From positions 1-50,745 of the forward strand of contig JAHEGB010000006.1 in assembly GCA_024645175.1 (NCBI GenBank): a DNA stretch of 50,745 bases, read 5' to 3'. The notes under the pieces are model-generated. The model had not been told where the DNA came from and made no database searches. It was given only the letters and a program-made list of their open reading frames with translations. This document shows positions 24,995 through 34,180 of this stretch, piece after piece. Every line of letters starts with the position of its first letter. Within the stretch, counting starts at the first letter, position 1. Both the position numbers and the translations under genes were made by a program. This DNA is from Microbacteriaceae bacterium. GTDB taxonomy: Bacteria; Actinomycetota; Actinomycetes; Actinomycetales; Microbacteriaceae.

Positions 24995-26851
24995 ATGTGC
25001 GGAATCGTGGGTTATGTAGGCCCGAAATCGACCCTCGACGTTCTAATCGGGGGACTTCGTCGCCTCGAATACCGTGGCTATGACTCGGCAGGTGTCTCTG
25101 TCATCTCGCCGACCGGCCACCTCGAGACCCGCAAGAAGGCCGGCAAGCTCGTCAACCTGGTTGCCGAGATCGAAGAGCACCCGCTGCCAGCAGCGCACAT
25201 CGGCATTGGTCACACCCGCTGGGCTACCCATGGAGCGCCAACTGACGGCAACGCCCACCCGCACCTCGGTGGCCAGACCCAAAAGCTTTCACTAATTCAC
25301 AATGGCATCATCGAGAACTTTGCAGAGCTCAAGGCCGAGCTTCTCGCCGAGGGCACATCGTTTGCAAGCGAGACCGACTCTGAGGTTGCCGCCCACCTGA
25401 TTGCCCGCGAGTTCGAGAAGACCGGCGACCTGCCGTCAGCGTTCGCATCTGTCGTGGTTCGCTTGCACGGCGCATTCACCATCTTGGTAATTCACGAAGA
25501 CCAGCCAGACGTGGTTTTGGCCGCTCGTCGAAACGCACCTCTTGTTATCGGTCTTGGCGATGGCGAAAACTTCTTGGGTTCTGACGTCGCGGCTTTCGTT
25601 GAGCACACCAAGCGCGCAATCAGCGTTGGTCAAGACGAGATCGTGATTCTGCGCGCAGACTCGGTTGAGGTTCGCACCTTTGATGGCAAGACAGTAACTC
25701 ATGAAGAATTCACCGTTGACTGGGATGCCTCTGCCGCAAGCAAGGGCGGCTGGTCGTCATTCATGGCGAAAGAAATCGCAGACCAACCTCAGGCGGTCGC
25801 AGACACTCTTATGGGTCGTTTGAACTCAGATGGCTCTGTGCGTCTTGCCGAGATCGACGGACTCTCACACGAAGACATCAAGAACCTTGAGCGCATCATC
25901 ATTGTTGCGTGTGGCACCGCGAGCTATGCCGGTGACATCGCAAAGTATGGAATCGAAAAGTGGTCGCGAATTCCGGTGCAGGTTGAGCTCTCGCACGAGT
26001 TCAGATATCGCGACCCGATCATCAACAAGAACACTTTGATTGTTGCAATCTCGCAGTCTGGCGAAACCATGGATACGCTCATGGCAATTCGCTACGCGAA
26101 AGAACTCGGCGCAAAGGTGCTCGCGATTTGCAACACCCAGGGCGCAACCCTCGCGCGCGAGAGTGACGCAGTGATTTACACCCACGCCGGCCCAGAGGTT
26201 GCCGTGGCATCGACCAAGGCGCTAACCGCGCAGATCACCGCCGGTTTCTTGCTCGGGCTCTTCTTGGCGAGCATCCGTGGGGCAGTGCCAGCGGCTGAGT
26301 TGCAGCGAGTCGGCCTCGACCTGCTCAAGATGCCTGGTCGCGTTTCGCACGTTATTGAAGGTTTGAAGCAGGCTGAGCGCCTAGGTGCCGAAATGGCAAA
26401 CGCAAAGTCGGTGCTGTTCTTGGGTCGCAACGTCGGGTTTCCGGTTGCCATGGAGGGCGCGCTCAAGCTCAAGGAGCTTGCATACATTCACGCAGAAGGC
26501 TTTGCCGCTGGCGAGCTGAAGCACGGCCCGATTGCGCTTATCGAAGAGGGGCAGCCGGTCATTGTTATCGTGCCGAGCCCACGCGATGAAGACAGCCTGC
26601 ACCCAAAGGTGATCTCGAACATTCAAGAGATTCGCGCTCGCGGAGCAAAGGTAATCGCAATCGCAGAAGAGGGCGACAACCAGGTTTCGAGCTATGCCGA
26701 GAACGTGATTTTCGTTCCTGAATGCGAAACCTTGCTCGCGCCGATTCTTACCGTGATTCCGCTGCAGGCTTTTGCGCTTGCGCTTTCGACCGCGAAGGGG
26801 CTCGACGTTGACCAACCTCGCAACCTCGCGAAGTCGGTAACGGTCGAATAG
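24995..26851 (+). CDS. glmS: Glutamine-fructose-6-phosphate aminotransferase (isomerizing)
   Basis: GlmS makes glucosamine-6-phosphate, the entry to amino-sugar synthesis. The protein (618 residues) starts MCGIVGYVG, whose Cys becomes the N-terminal nucleophile of the glutaminase domain (about 1-230), with THGAPTDGNAHPH. Two SIS isomerase domains follow, with IIVACGTASYAGDIAKYGIEKW, QSGETMDTLMAIRYA, and the C-terminal DQPRNLAKSVTVE. It starts a run of genes through acpS and alr, and ends 6 bases before acpS. Confidence 0.97.
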   Translation: MCGIVGYVGPKSTLDVLIGGLRRLEYRGYDSAGVSVISPTGHLETRKKAGKLVNLVAEIEEHPLPAAHIGIGHTRWATHGAPTDGNAHPHLGGQTQKLSLIHNGIIENFAELKAELLAEGTSFASETDSEVAAHLIAREFEKTGDLPSAFASVVVRLHGAFTILVIHEDQPDVVLAARRNAPLVIGLGDGENFLGSDVAAFVEHTKRAISVGQDEIVILRADSVEVRTFDGKTVTHEEFTVDWDASAASKGGWSSFMAKEIADQPQAVADTLMGRLNSDGSVRLAEIDGLSHEDIKNLERIIIVACGTASYAGDIAKYGIEKWSRIPVQVELSHEFRYRDPIINKNTLIVAISQSGETMDTLMAIRYAKELGAKVLAICNTQGATLARESDAVIYTHAGPEVAVASTKALTAQITAGFLLGLFLASIRGAVPAAELQRVGLDLLKMPGRVSHVIEGLKQAERLGAEMANAKSVLFLGRNVGFPVAMEGALKLKELAYIHAEGFAAGELKHGPIALIEEGQPVIVIVPSPRDEDSLHPKVISNIQEIRARGAKVIAIAEEGDNQVSSYAENVIFVPECETLLAPILTVIPLQAFALALSTAKGLDVDQPRNLAKSVTVE

Positions 26852-26857
26852 GCAACG

Positions 26858-27214
26858 ATGATTATCGGCGTCGGCGTTGATCTGGTTGATCTGAGCAGAT
26901 TCGAGAATTCAATCGAGAAGAACCCTGGCTTGATTGAAAAGATTTTTCACACGGATGAACGCGACGTCGCAACTCGAACTCTTGCTGGCCGGTTCGCTGC
27001 AAAAGAAGCGTTGATCAAAGTCTTTGGTGACTCGAAACCAATGCGTTGGCACGACGTTCGAGTTTCAAAAGACGAACTCGGCAAACCTGAGATTTCACTT
27101 TTTGATTCGACCGCTGAATATGCAAAGTCGCGGGGCATTCAAAACTTGCACCTTTCAATTTCACACGACGGAAACTTTGCGATGGCGTTTTTGGTTGCAG
27201 AGGGCGGTGTCTAA
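26858..27214 (+). CDS. acpS: Holo-[acyl-carrier-protein] synthase
   Basis: AcpS transfers phosphopantetheine from CoA to acyl carrier protein. The 118-residue protein carries the two signatures: GVGVDLVDLSRFE near the start, where the Asp binds Mg, and RFAAKEALIKVFG at about 46-58. The C-terminal LHLSISHDGNFAMAFLVAE completes the fold. It overlaps alr by one base. Confidence 0.95.
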   Translation: MIIGVGVDLVDLSRFENSIEKNPGLIEKIFHTDERDVATRTLAGRFAAKEALIKVFGDSKPMRWHDVRVSKDELGKPEISLFDSTAEYAKSRGIQNLHLSISHDGNFAMAFLVAEGGV

Positions 27215-28326
27215 TGCGTGACCTAATCATCGATCTCGATGCAATCGTCGACAATTTTGAAAACTTCAAGAAGCGCGCTGGCGGCGCAAAGATTCTTGCC
27301 GTGGTTAAGGCAAATGCATACGGCCACGGACTCTATGAAGTTGCGCTAAAGCTCGAAACCGCAAAGGTCGACTATTTCGGAGTCGCCGATGTTGACGAAG
27401 CTCTGCACCTTCGCGAGGGCGGCATCGAGACTCCGTTGCTCGCCTGGTTGCACGACCCAAACGATCGCTTCACCGAGGCACTAGATGCAAACGTTGATCT
27501 TGGCGTTGCCAACATCGAGCAACTCGAGCGCATTGCAGACGCAGCCCGAATCACCGGCAAGGTGGCAAAGCTGCATCTAAAGGTAGACACCGGGCTTAGC
27601 CGCAACGGCTCGAGCATCGAAGAGTGGCCGACCCTGGTTGCCGCCACCGTCGACCTGGTTGGTCAGGGTCTAGTCGAAACCGTCGGTGTCTTTAGCCACC
27701 TGAGCAGCACCTCTGAGGCAGACGACCGGGCTCAAATCGCGGCCTTCGACGCCGCTGTCGAGCAGGCTCGAGCCCTGGGCCTTGAGTTTGAGCTTCGTCA
27801 CCTAACCGCTTCTGACGGCACCCTGAGCTACCCAGAGGCTAACTACGAGATGGTTCGCATCGGCGTTGGTCTCTATGGGCTTTCGCCATTCGCAGACCAC
27901 CACTCTGCCGAATATGCCCTGCGCCCGGCGATGACGGCAAAAGCCCTGGTCACCCAGGTAAAGCGAGTTCAGGCCGGTGCCGGCATCTCTTATGGCTACC
28001 TAGCTCGCACAAACACCGAAACCACCCTCGCGCTTGTGCCGGTTGGTTATGCCGAAGGTCTGCCACGCAATGCGAGCGGCAAGGCCGAGGTCTCAATCAA
28101 TGGCAAGCGATACAAGATTGAATCGCGCATTGCCATGGATCAGTTCGTGATCGACGTTGGCGACGACGAGGTTGTCGCTGGCGACGAAGTTGTCATCTTT
28201 GGTGACCCAGCAGCTGGCGTGCCAAGCGCAGACGACTTAGCTGCTGCTGCAGACACCATCAACTACGAAATCGTGACTCGAATGGGTGGCCGCTTCAGGG
28301 TTACTTACCTTGGCGCGATTGACTAA
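27214..28326 (+). CDS. alr: Alanine racemase
   Basis: Alr interconverts L- and D-alanine for peptidoglycan. The PLP lysine is K32 in AVVKANAYGHG; the C-terminal domain carries the second catalytic residue in GISYGYLART and substrate-site MDQFVIDVG. At 370 residues the protein is full length. Its stop lies 13 bases before the preferred tsaE start. Position after glmS and acpS and before the tsa genes is common in actinobacteria. Confidence 0.96.
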   Translation: MRDLIIDLDAIVDNFENFKKRAGGAKILAVVKANAYGHGLYEVALKLETAKVDYFGVADVDEALHLREGGIETPLLAWLHDPNDRFTEALDANVDLGVANIEQLERIADAARITGKVAKLHLKVDTGLSRNGSSIEEWPTLVAATVDLVGQGLVETVGVFSHLSSTSEADDRAQIAAFDAAVEQARALGLEFELRHLTASDGTLSYPEANYEMVRIGVGLYGLSPFADHHSAEYALRPAMTAKALVTQVKRVQAGAGISYGYLARTNTETTLALVPVGYAEGLPRNASGKAEVSINGKRYKIESRIAMDQFVIDVGDDEVVAGDEVVIFGDPAAGVPSADDLAAAADTINYEIVTRMGGRFRVTYLGAID

Positions 28327-28339
28327 CTCGGCGCTTTTC

Positions 28340-28828
28340 ATGTCTAAGCCAATTCTCGAATTACAAATTCGCGACGCAGATGAAATGCACGCGCTCGGCA
28401 TTCGCTTGGCAAAAGAATTTCGCGCGGGCGACCTCGTGACTTTGATTGGCCCACTCGGTGCCGGAAAAACAACTTTGACTCGAGGCATCGGCGAAGGCTT
28501 GCGAGCAATCGGAAACGTAACTTCGCCAACTTTTGTAATTGCAAGAACTCACAAGCGCGAAGACTCTTCGGTGCCGATGGTGCACGTTGATGCATATCGC
28601 CTTGGCAGTGCAGATGAGCTTTACGATCTAGACATCGATTATGCAAACAGCATCGTTCTTGTCGAATGGGGCAAGGGAATGCTCGACGGAGTTAGCGACG
28701 ATTGGCTAGAAATTGAAATCGCACGCGAGTCTTTTGTGAATGATGAAAATTCAGGTGACGAAGACGACGAAACCCGCGAGGTTTGCATCACCGGTTATGG
28801 CGAACGCTGGAAGGACGTGACCTTCTAA
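28340..28828 (+). CDS. tsaE: tRNA threonylcarbamoyladenosine biosynthesis ATPase TsaE
   Basis: TsaE is the ATPase that cycles the TsaBD complex making t6A37 in tRNA. The Walker A motif GPLGAGKTT is at about 37-45, with TSPTFVIARTH and the Asp/Tyr motif VHVDAYRLG; VLVEWGKGM follows. Length is 162 from ATG 28340. The frame is open upstream into alr, but that part does not resemble the family. No ribosome binding site is obvious, so TTG 28319 is a possible alternative. Confidence 0.92.
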   Translation: MSKPILELQIRDADEMHALGIRLAKEFRAGDLVTLIGPLGAGKTTLTRGIGEGLRAIGNVTSPTFVIARTHKREDSSVPMVHVDAYRLGSADELYDLDIDYANSIVLVEWGKGMLDGVSDDWLEIEIARESFVNDENSGDEDDETREVCITGYGERWKDVTF

Positions 28829-29487
28829 TGGGCGCACTGCTAGCGATTGACACCTCAGCCGGAACCAGCGTTGCACTGTTTAGAGACGGCAAATTGGTTG
28901 CCGAGAAAAACATCACAGACAACATGAAGCACGCCGAGAGCATTGGCTCTGCCATCGCAGCGGTCCTTGCCGAGGCAAAGGTCACCGGCCAGCAGGTAAT
29001 CGAGGTTGTCGTGGGTCGAGGCCCGGCACCGTTCACCGGTTTGCGGGTTGGTCTTGCCGCTGCCACCATGTTTGCAGAGGGCACTGGAGCTCAACTGTCT
29101 GGCGTTGTCAGCCTCGACGCAATTGCCCTCACCGCCCTGAAAACCCTGAAGGCAAGCCCTGCCAAGCCACTGCTCGTCACAACAGATGCCCGCCGCTCAG
29201 AGGTCTATTGGGCGCTCTACAGCGGTCTAACAGCAAACGGTTCGCCCATGCGTGTTGAAGGCCCAGAGGTGCTGAAGCCAGCCGTTCTTGCCGAAATGCT
29301 CGAGGCCAGAATGCTTGAGCCACTAACCACAGACGTCCAGATCACCGGTGCCGCGGTTGGCGAGCTTGCCGAGGCACTTCGAGCAGACAATCTGCTCGAG
29401 CGCGACGTGACCGCGATGTATTTGCGCGCACCAGATGCCGTCGAGCCAAAGGCCAACGGACAATTCGGCAAGAAGGTCAGCTCGTGA
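28828..29487 (+). CDS. tsaB: tRNA threonylcarbamoyladenosine biosynthesis protein TsaB
   Basis: TsaB is the non-catalytic partner of TsaD in t6A synthesis. The 219-residue protein starts [18 protein letters not shown], with [23 protein letters not shown] as the family core and [13 protein letters not shown]-like [18 protein letters not shown] 28828 (TAATG with tsaE) is chosen over the open sequence upstream. It overlaps the next gene by four bases (GTGA). Confidence 0.95.
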   Translation: MGALLAIDTSAGTSVALFRDGKLVAEKNITDNMKHAESIGSAIAAVLAEAKVTGQQVIEVVVGRGPAPFTGLRVGLAAATMFAEGTGAQLSGVVSLDAIALTALKTLKASPAKPLLVTTDARRSEVYWALYSGLTANGSPMRVEGPEVLKPAVLAEMLEARMLEPLTTDVQITGAAVGELAEALRADNLLERDVTAMYLRAPDAVEPKANGQFGKKVSS

Positions 29488-31025
29488 CAGCTAACTGGGC
29501 GATTCGAATTGCCGATGAAAATGATCTCGACCAAATCATGCGAATCGAGAACGAGTGCTTCGCAAGCGATGCCTGGTCAATCGAAAACATGCACGACGAA
29601 CTTGTTGGTGCAGAACGTTTTTATGTCGTCGCTTATTCGACAATCGCAGAAGACCCAGACCAGCTAATTGGTTATGCCGGTTTGGCAAAGTCACCGCTCG
29701 TTGCACAGGGTGACGTGCAGACCATCGCGGTGACACCGAGCTCTCGCGGCATTGGTTTGGGTCGAGCCCTGATGAACGCGCTTCTCGCAGAAGCCAAGCG
29801 AGCAAAGCTCAAAGATGTTTTTCTCGAGGTTCGCGCAGACAACCCGACAGCGCAGAATCTCTATCTTGCTCTTGGCTTCGAACAAATCGATGTGCGCAAG
29901 CGCTACTACCAACCAGATGATGTCGATGCGATTGTGATGCGACTGACTATGGCCGGCGATGCAAAACACGAACCACTAGTTCTCGGTATCGAATCGAGTT
30001 GCGACGAAACCGGAATCGGAATCGTTCGAGGCAACACCCTGCTTGCCAACGTCATTTCATCGTCGATGGAGATGCACGCGAGGTTCGGTGGGGTAGTGCC
30101 AGAGGTGGCCGCCCGCGCCCACCTCGAAGCCCTCGGCCCGACTCTGCACGAAGCTCTTGCAACCGCGAAGGTCTCGCTCGAAGAAATCGACGCAATCGCC
30201 GTGACCAACGGCCCTGGCCTGGCCGGCGCTCTTATGGTTGGCGTCGGTGCAGCCAAGGCCCTTGCCGTCTCGCTCGGCAAGCCGATCTATGCGGTTAACC
30301 ACCTGGTGGGGCACGTCGGCGTAGACATTCTTGAACGAGGCGAACTCGAGACCCCGACCGTTGCACTTCTCGTGAGCGGTGGCCACACCTCGCTGCTGTT
30401 GGTGCGCGATCTGCTCAACGACGTTGAGTTGCTCGGCGAGACCATCGACGATGCTGCCGGTGAGGCATTCGACAAGGTTGCTCGCGTTCTTGGGCTGCGT
30501 TATCCGGGTGGGCCAGAGATTGACCGAGCTGCCGAAGGCGGCGACCCGAAGGCAATTCGTTTTCCGCGTGGGCTGACCCTGCCAAAAGACATGGATAAAC
30601 ATCGCTATGACTTTTCGTTTAGCGGTCTCAAGACGGCCGTGGCACGCCACGTTGAGATTGCTCAGGCAAAGGCCGCAGCTGGCGAGGCTGCCGAAATGAA
30701 CATCGCAGATGTTGCCGCAAGCTTCAGAGAGGCGGTGGCCGACGTTCTCGTGACAAAGGCTGTGAACGCCTGCCTAGATCACAACGTGCCGCGCTTGCTT
30801 CTCGGTGGTGGCGTTATTGCCAATCGTCGACTTCGCGAACTTGCAAAGGAGCGCTGCGATGCAAACGGCATCGAACTGCGCATTCCTGCGCTCTCGCTCT
30901 GCACCGACAACGGCGCGATGATTGCAGCCATCGGTTCGCAGTTGATCATGGCTGGATATGAACCGAGCGGTCTCGACTTTGGCGCAGACTCAACGCTGCC
31001 GGTGACAACGGTTCAGACCATTTAG
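29484..31025 (+). CDS. tsaD: RimI-TsaD fusion: N-acetyltransferase joined to t6A synthase
   Basis: A single 513-residue frame joins two enzymes. Residues 5-155 are a GNAT acetyltransferase of the RimI type (ribosomal protein S18 N-acetylation), with the acetyl-CoA motif RGIGLGRAL at 88-96 and [15 protein letters not shown]. From about 165 it is a complete Tsa[12 protein letters not shown], metal ligands H273 and H277 (NHLVGH), [23 protein letters not shown], and [12 protein letters not shown]. The linker is only about 10 residues. The start is GTG 29484, overlapping the tsaB stop. There is no internal stop or frame change. Confidence 0.95.
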   Translation: MTANWAIRIADENDLDQIMRIENECFASDAWSIENMHDELVGAERFYVVAYSTIAEDPDQLIGYAGLAKSPLVAQGDVQTIAVTPSSRGIGLGRALMNALLAEAKRAKLKDVFLEVRADNPTAQNLYLALGFEQIDVRKRYYQPDDVDAIVMRLTMAGDAKHEPLVLGIESSCDETGIGIVRGNTLLANVISSSMEMHARFGGVVPEVAARAHLEALGPTLHEALATAKVSLEEIDAIAVTNGPGLAGALMVGVGAAKALAVSLGKPIYAVNHLVGHVGVDILERGELETPTVALLVSGGHTSLLLVRDLLNDVELLGETIDDAAGEAFDKVARVLGLRYPGGPEIDRAAEGGDPKAIRFPRGLTLPKDMDKHRYDFSFSGLKTAVARHVEIAQAKAAAGEAAEMNIADVAASFREAVADVLVTKAVNACLDHNVPRLLLGGGVIANRRLRELAKERCDANGIELRIPALSLCTDNGAMIAAIGSQLIMAGYEPSGLDFGADSTLPVTTVQTI

Positions 31026-31113
31026 TTTTCACTGCGAACCACCAAGCTATTCCCAGCACAAACCCAGACTGCAGTGGTGCTCTTATCTCGAGCCAATCTA
31101 TAAAAGGAGCAAA

Positions 31114-31467
31114 ATGGCAATCAAGAAGACAGCAGCCGACGAGGTTGCCGCAGCACCTGAAGCAACACGTTTCAACTTCAATTCACTAAACACCCTCGCA
31201 GTGGTTTCACTTGCGACGGCGGTCACCGGTTTCGGCGCAGTTGCCGGAATTATCACCGGACACTTCGCTCTAGCTCAGCTAAAGCAGAAGCCTAAGTCTG
31301 GCCGAGGCCTTGCCATCGCCGGTTTGGTAATTGGCTACGCAACCATCGCTCTTTGGGTGGTCGGCGCTATCGCAATGACCGCATTCCGTGTTCGCTACGG
31401 ATTCGACGGACCGATGATGAACGGCCCGAGACAAGACGACGGCGGAATGATGGGCTGGCGCGACTAG
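31114..31467 (+). CDS. DUF4190-type small membrane protein
   Basis: The 117-residue protein has a polar N-terminus and two hydrophobic helices at about 27-50 and 67-90, with the DUF4190 pattern NTLAVVSLATAVTGFGAVAGIITGHFALAQLK..GRGLAIAGLVIGY. The function of the family is unknown. The C-terminus is Met/Gly-rich (DGPMMNGPRQDDGGMMGWRD). AAAGGAG is a good ribosome binding site. It converges on the methyltransferase gene with 12 bases between stops and no terminator hairpin. Confidence 0.8.
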   Translation: MAIKKTAADEVAAAPEATRFNFNSLNTLAVVSLATAVTGFGAVAGIITGHFALAQLKQKPKSGRGLAIAGLVIGYATIALWVVGAIAMTAFRVRYGFDGPMMNGPRQDDGGMMGWRD

Positions 31468-31479
31468 TTCGCAGCCCTG

Positions 31480-32679
31480 CTATTTGAGCGGCTCAGCAAT
31501 GAGCGCTCGGTGATCGTCGCCAATCCTGGTGAGAATTAGGGTGGCGGCGATTTCGCCTTTAAGGCTCAAGTCTTTTCTCAACTGCTCAGGAACCACATCA
31601 ACGCCTCGTTTTTTGATCTCGAGAGTTCCAATGTTTTTGTCGCGCAGGTATGCCTTTAGTTTCTTGCGATCGAATGCCATTTCGTCGATCACTCTGAAGC
31701 CGCGCATGAATGGTGAATCGATTGCGACGTTTGAACTCAGGTATGCGATCTCACGCGAAACCAAAGTGGCATCAACTTCGCGAGCCAAGTCTGCAATCAG
31801 GTGCGAACGCACGACCGCGTTGTCTGGCTCGTAGATGAATTCTTTGAGTGGCGCGACCTCGGCCGGCTCGCTGACAAAACTCTCGCTAACAATTTCGTGA
31901 CGCCCAGCGGAGTTCACGACAGTTGCCGCACGCGAAACCTTTGGTCGTTTCACTTCGCCGAACCAAAGTGCAAGTTCAACCAGATCGCCGTCAATCGAAA
32001 GCCACTGCGCCTCTGCATCTTCTGCGATCGCTTCGTGCGGGTGACCCGGCCCAACCTTGAGGCCTGTCGGCTTTTTGCGAGCCTGCTCAACCACCCAGTC
32101 GAAGTTCGGTGCAAACTGCGCGGGGTCAAACTTGCGAGCGGAACGTTCGCCGCTGCCGCCGAGCTCGCGACGAGCCGGGTCGAAGAACAGCGCTTCGAAC
32201 TGCGAGAGGTCTAGTTCGGTGATGTCTGCGTGCTCGACCTCGACGTTGTCGAACGCACCGAGGTTGAAGACTGCGAGCGCAGCGGTGACCTCGTCGATTT
32301 CGAAGGCCTTGACCTCAAGGTCGATGGCAGCCATCGCGAGCGACTCGGCGCCGATGCCGCAGCCGAGGTCTGCAACCTGTTTGATGCCGGCACCGCGAAA
32401 ACGACCGGCGTGCAGTGCGGCTGCCTGAAGTCGAGAGGCCTGTTCGAGGCCGTCTTCGGTGAAGAGCATGCCGTCTGTGAAGTCGCCAAACTTCTTGCGG
32501 GCACGGCGACGCAACTTGGCTTGGCTGAGCACTGCAGCCACCAGCCCCGCGTCGTAGCCCTCTGCCCTAAGGGCACTGACCAGCTTGAGCACGTCAGCCT
32601 TGGCGTCGAGATCGCCAATCGAACCCAGCAGGGCCAAGGCCTCTGGGGTGAATAGCTTGTATAGCTCGGCGCGATCCAT
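31480..32679 (-). CDS. Class I SAM-dependent methyltransferase with THUMP-like domain
   Basis: The 399-residue protein has an N-terminal helical region (1-95), a Rossmann methyltransferase core with the SAM motif VADLGCGIGAESL at about 102-114, then EVKAFEIDE and LFFDPARRE (the catalytic-loop position), and a C-terminal THUMP-like part ending ATLILTRIGDDHRALIAEP. RNA is the likely substrate, but the target base is unknown. ATG 32679 is preferred: TAGGCT lies 7 bases before it (leaderless), and GTG 32685 would fall too close to that -10. Confidence 0.85.
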   Translation of the reverse strand: MDRAELYKLFTPEALALLGSIGDLDAKADVLKLVSALRAEGYDAGLVAAVLSQAKLRRRARKKFGDFTDGMLFTEDGLEQASRLQAAALHAGRFRGAGIKQVADLGCGIGAESLAMAAIDLEVKAFEIDEVTAALAVFNLGAFDNVEVEHADITELDLSQFEALFFDPARRELGGSGERSARKFDPAQFAPNFDWVVEQARKKPTGLKVGPGHPHEAIAEDAEAQWLSIDGDLVELALWFGEVKRPKVSRAATVVNSAGRHEIVSESFVSEPAEVAPLKEFIYEPDNAVVRSHLIADLAREVDATLVSREIAYLSSNVAIDSPFMRGFRVIDEMAFDRKKLKAYLRDKNIGTLEIKKRGVDVVPEQLRKDLSLKGEIAATLILTRIGDDHRALIAEPLK

Positions 32680-32686
32680 GAGCACA

Positions 32687-32692
32687 AGCCTA
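32687..32692 (-). promoter_or_regulatory. -10 of the methyltransferase gene, probably leaderless
   Basis: TAGGCT on the minus strand ends 7 bases before ATG 32679 with no ribosome binding site between. The same TAGGCT hexamer serves the VOC gene near the left end of the window. No -35 is apparent. Confidence 0.4.
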
Positions 32693-32721
32693 GACAGGAC
32701 CAGAGGGGAGGCTGGGCGATT

Positions 32722-32748
32722 TTGGCACTCACCTTGACCGAGTGCTAA
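32722..32748 (+). promoter_or_regulatory. CIRCE operator (HrcA site) of groES
   Basis: TTGGCACTC-N9-GAGTGCTAA matches the CIRCE consensus except for one base in the left arm. HrcA binds CIRCE and represses chaperone genes until heat stress. Confidence 0.93.
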
Positions 32749-32762
32749 CCATGAATTAGAGT
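32734..32762 (+). promoter_or_regulatory. Promoter of groES overlapping CIRCE
   Basis: TTGACC (32734-32739), a 17-bp spacer and TAGAGT (32757-32762) make a good vegetative promoter. The -35 lies in the CIRCE loop and the right CIRCE arm fills the start of the spacer, so bound HrcA would block polymerase directly. Confidence 0.8.
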
Positions 32763-32815
32763 TTTCACGTGGCCATCAGGCCAACTAACCCCTCACCTAG
32801 ATAGAAGAGGACACC

Positions 32816-33112
32816 ATGTCTGTTTCAATCAAGCCGCTAGAAGACCGCATTGTTGTTCAGCCAGTAGAGGCAGAGCAAGTAACCGCTTCGGGTCTGGTCA
32901 TTCCAGACACCGCTAAAGAGCGCCCACAAGAGGCAGAGGTTATTGCTGTTGGCCCAGGCCGCATCGACGACCACGGCAACCGCGTTCCGGTTGACGTAAA
33001 GGTTGGCGACAAGGTTATCTTCTCGAAGTACGGCGGCACCGAGCTAAAGTACAACGGCGTCGAGTACCTAGTGCTTTCTGCACGCGATGTTCTCGCAGTA
33101 GTTGAGCGCTAA
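32816..33112 (+). CDS. groES: Co-chaperonin GroES
   Basis: GroES (98 residues) caps GroEL during protein folding. It starts [45 protein letters not shown], including the mobile loop around residues 17-33, and ends [15 protein letters not shown] ribosome binding site, AGAGGA, precedes the ATG. groEL does not follow, which in actinobacteria with a separate groEL is not unusual. A terminator starts 18 bases after its stop. Confidence 0.97.
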   Translation: MSVSIKPLEDRIVVQPVEAEQVTASGLVIPDTAKERPQEAEVIAVGPGRIDDHGNRVPVDVKVGDKVIFSKYGGTELKYNGVEYLVLSARDVLAVVER

Positions 33113-33125
33113 ACAAAACGACTCG

Positions 33126-33159
33126 AAAAGCCCCGTGCATAACTATGCTCGGGGTTTTT
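33126..33159 (+). terminator. Terminator of groES, overlapping the start of rarD
   Basis: CCCCG-T-GCAT-AACT-ATGC-T-CGGGG (33131-33154) is a strong stem with one T/T mismatch, followed by TTTTTC. The preceding AAAAG pairs with the T-run. Its 5' arm includes the GTG at 33135 that is the likeliest rarD start. Confidence 0.88.
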
Positions 33160-34028
33160 CTCTTGGGCTGACCGCCTATCTGATCTGGGGCAGTTTTCCG
33201 CTAATCATTTCGATGCTCGGCTTTGCCAACCCGTTCGAAATCGTGGTCTGGCGAATCGTCTTCGGTTTTCTAACCGCAGTGGTTCTGATTGCGGCAACCA
33301 GAAGTTTCAAATCGCTTCGCGAAGTCTTCAAATCTAAAACCAACATCACCTGGATAGCCGCCAGCTCAATCTTCATCTTCATCAACTGGCTCGTATATGT
33401 CATCGCTATCTCTGAACATCACGTTGTCGAAGCGTCGCTCGGCTACTTCATCAACCCGCTAGTCACGGTTTTGCTCGCAGTGATTTTTTTGAAAGAAAAG
33501 CTCTCGGCATTTCAGTGGACGGCCGTCGGCTTTGGCGCGCTCGCGGTGATCGTTCTTACTTTTGACTACGGTCGTCTGCCATGGATAGCACTCACGCTTG
33601 CCGGCTCTTTCGGAATCTATGGGCTTGCGAAAAACAAGCTCGGTGGCAAGGTCACCGCGTTGAACAGTTTTGCTATCGAGTCTGGTTTTGTTGTGCCGAT
33701 TGCAATCGTGCAGCTGGTGCTCGTGCAAACCATCGGCGGCGGAATCATGTTTGCAAGCCAAGGTGCTTGGGGAATGGCCGGGCTCGCTATGTATGGCGCG
33801 ATGACTGCGATCCCGCTGATTCTGTTTGGCGCTGCAGCGCAGCACCTGCCACTTAGGTTCATGGGCTTCATGCAATACCTAACGCCGATCATTCAGTTCA
33901 CGTTGGGCCTCGCGGTCTTTCACGAACCAATGCCGACCGCGCGCTGGCTTGGCTTCGGCCTGGTCTGGATGAGCCTGATCATCTTGAGTTTTGAGGCGCT
34001 AAGCCACAAGAGCCGCACAAAAAACTGA
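33135..34028 (+). CDS. rarD: RarD-type EamA family transporter
   Basis: This is a ten-helix drug/metabolite exporter of the EamA superfamily, about 297 residues from GTG 33135. It matches RarD: GLTAYLIWGSFPL at the start, EIVVWRIVFGFL, NWLVYVIAISEHHVVEASLGYFINPLVTVLLAVIFLKE, and the C-terminal LQYLTP-like MGFMQYLTPIIQFTLGLAVFHE. Substrate unknown; the name comes from chloramphenicol sensitivity in other species. TTG 33102, overlapping groES, is an alternative start. Either way a terminator hairpin covers the translation start region. Confidence 0.88.
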   Translation: MHNYARGFSLGLTAYLIWGSFPLIISMLGFANPFEIVVWRIVFGFLTAVVLIAATRSFKSLREVFKSKTNITWIAASSIFIFINWLVYVIAISEHHVVEASLGYFINPLVTVLLAVIFLKEKLSAFQWTAVGFGALAVIVLTFDYGRLPWIALTLAGSFGIYGLAKNKLGGKVTALNSFAIESGFVVPIAIVQLVLVQTIGGGIMFASQGAWGMAGLAMYGAMTAIPLILFGAAAQHLPLRFMGFMQYLTPIIQFTLGLAVFHEPMPTARWLGFGLVWMSLIILSFEALSHKSRTKN

Positions 34029-34038
34029 CCGCAACCAT

Positions 34039-34054
34039 ATCGTTACATCACGAT
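34039..34054. repeat. ATCGT-N6-ACGAT inverted repeat after rarD
   Basis: A 5-bp inverted repeat with a 6-base centre lies just after the rarD stop, over 200 bases upstream of livK. No T-run follows. Function unclear. Confidence 0.4.
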
Positions 34055-34180
34055 TTACGCTGGCTTTGTAACGCCCGCATTGCCGAAAATACCGCTGAAG
34101 TCCTTATTTCTCGCGACCAGGCTTTGTGTGGTCACAAAACCTTTATCTAGTTGTGTCTAATTCGTTACCTGATGTTTCAG

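Noticed and set aside
29484-31025. Frameshift or assembly error joining rimI and tsaD
   Set aside because: Both halves keep all motifs, the linker is clean and in frame, and start and stop contexts are normal; a true fusion is simpler.
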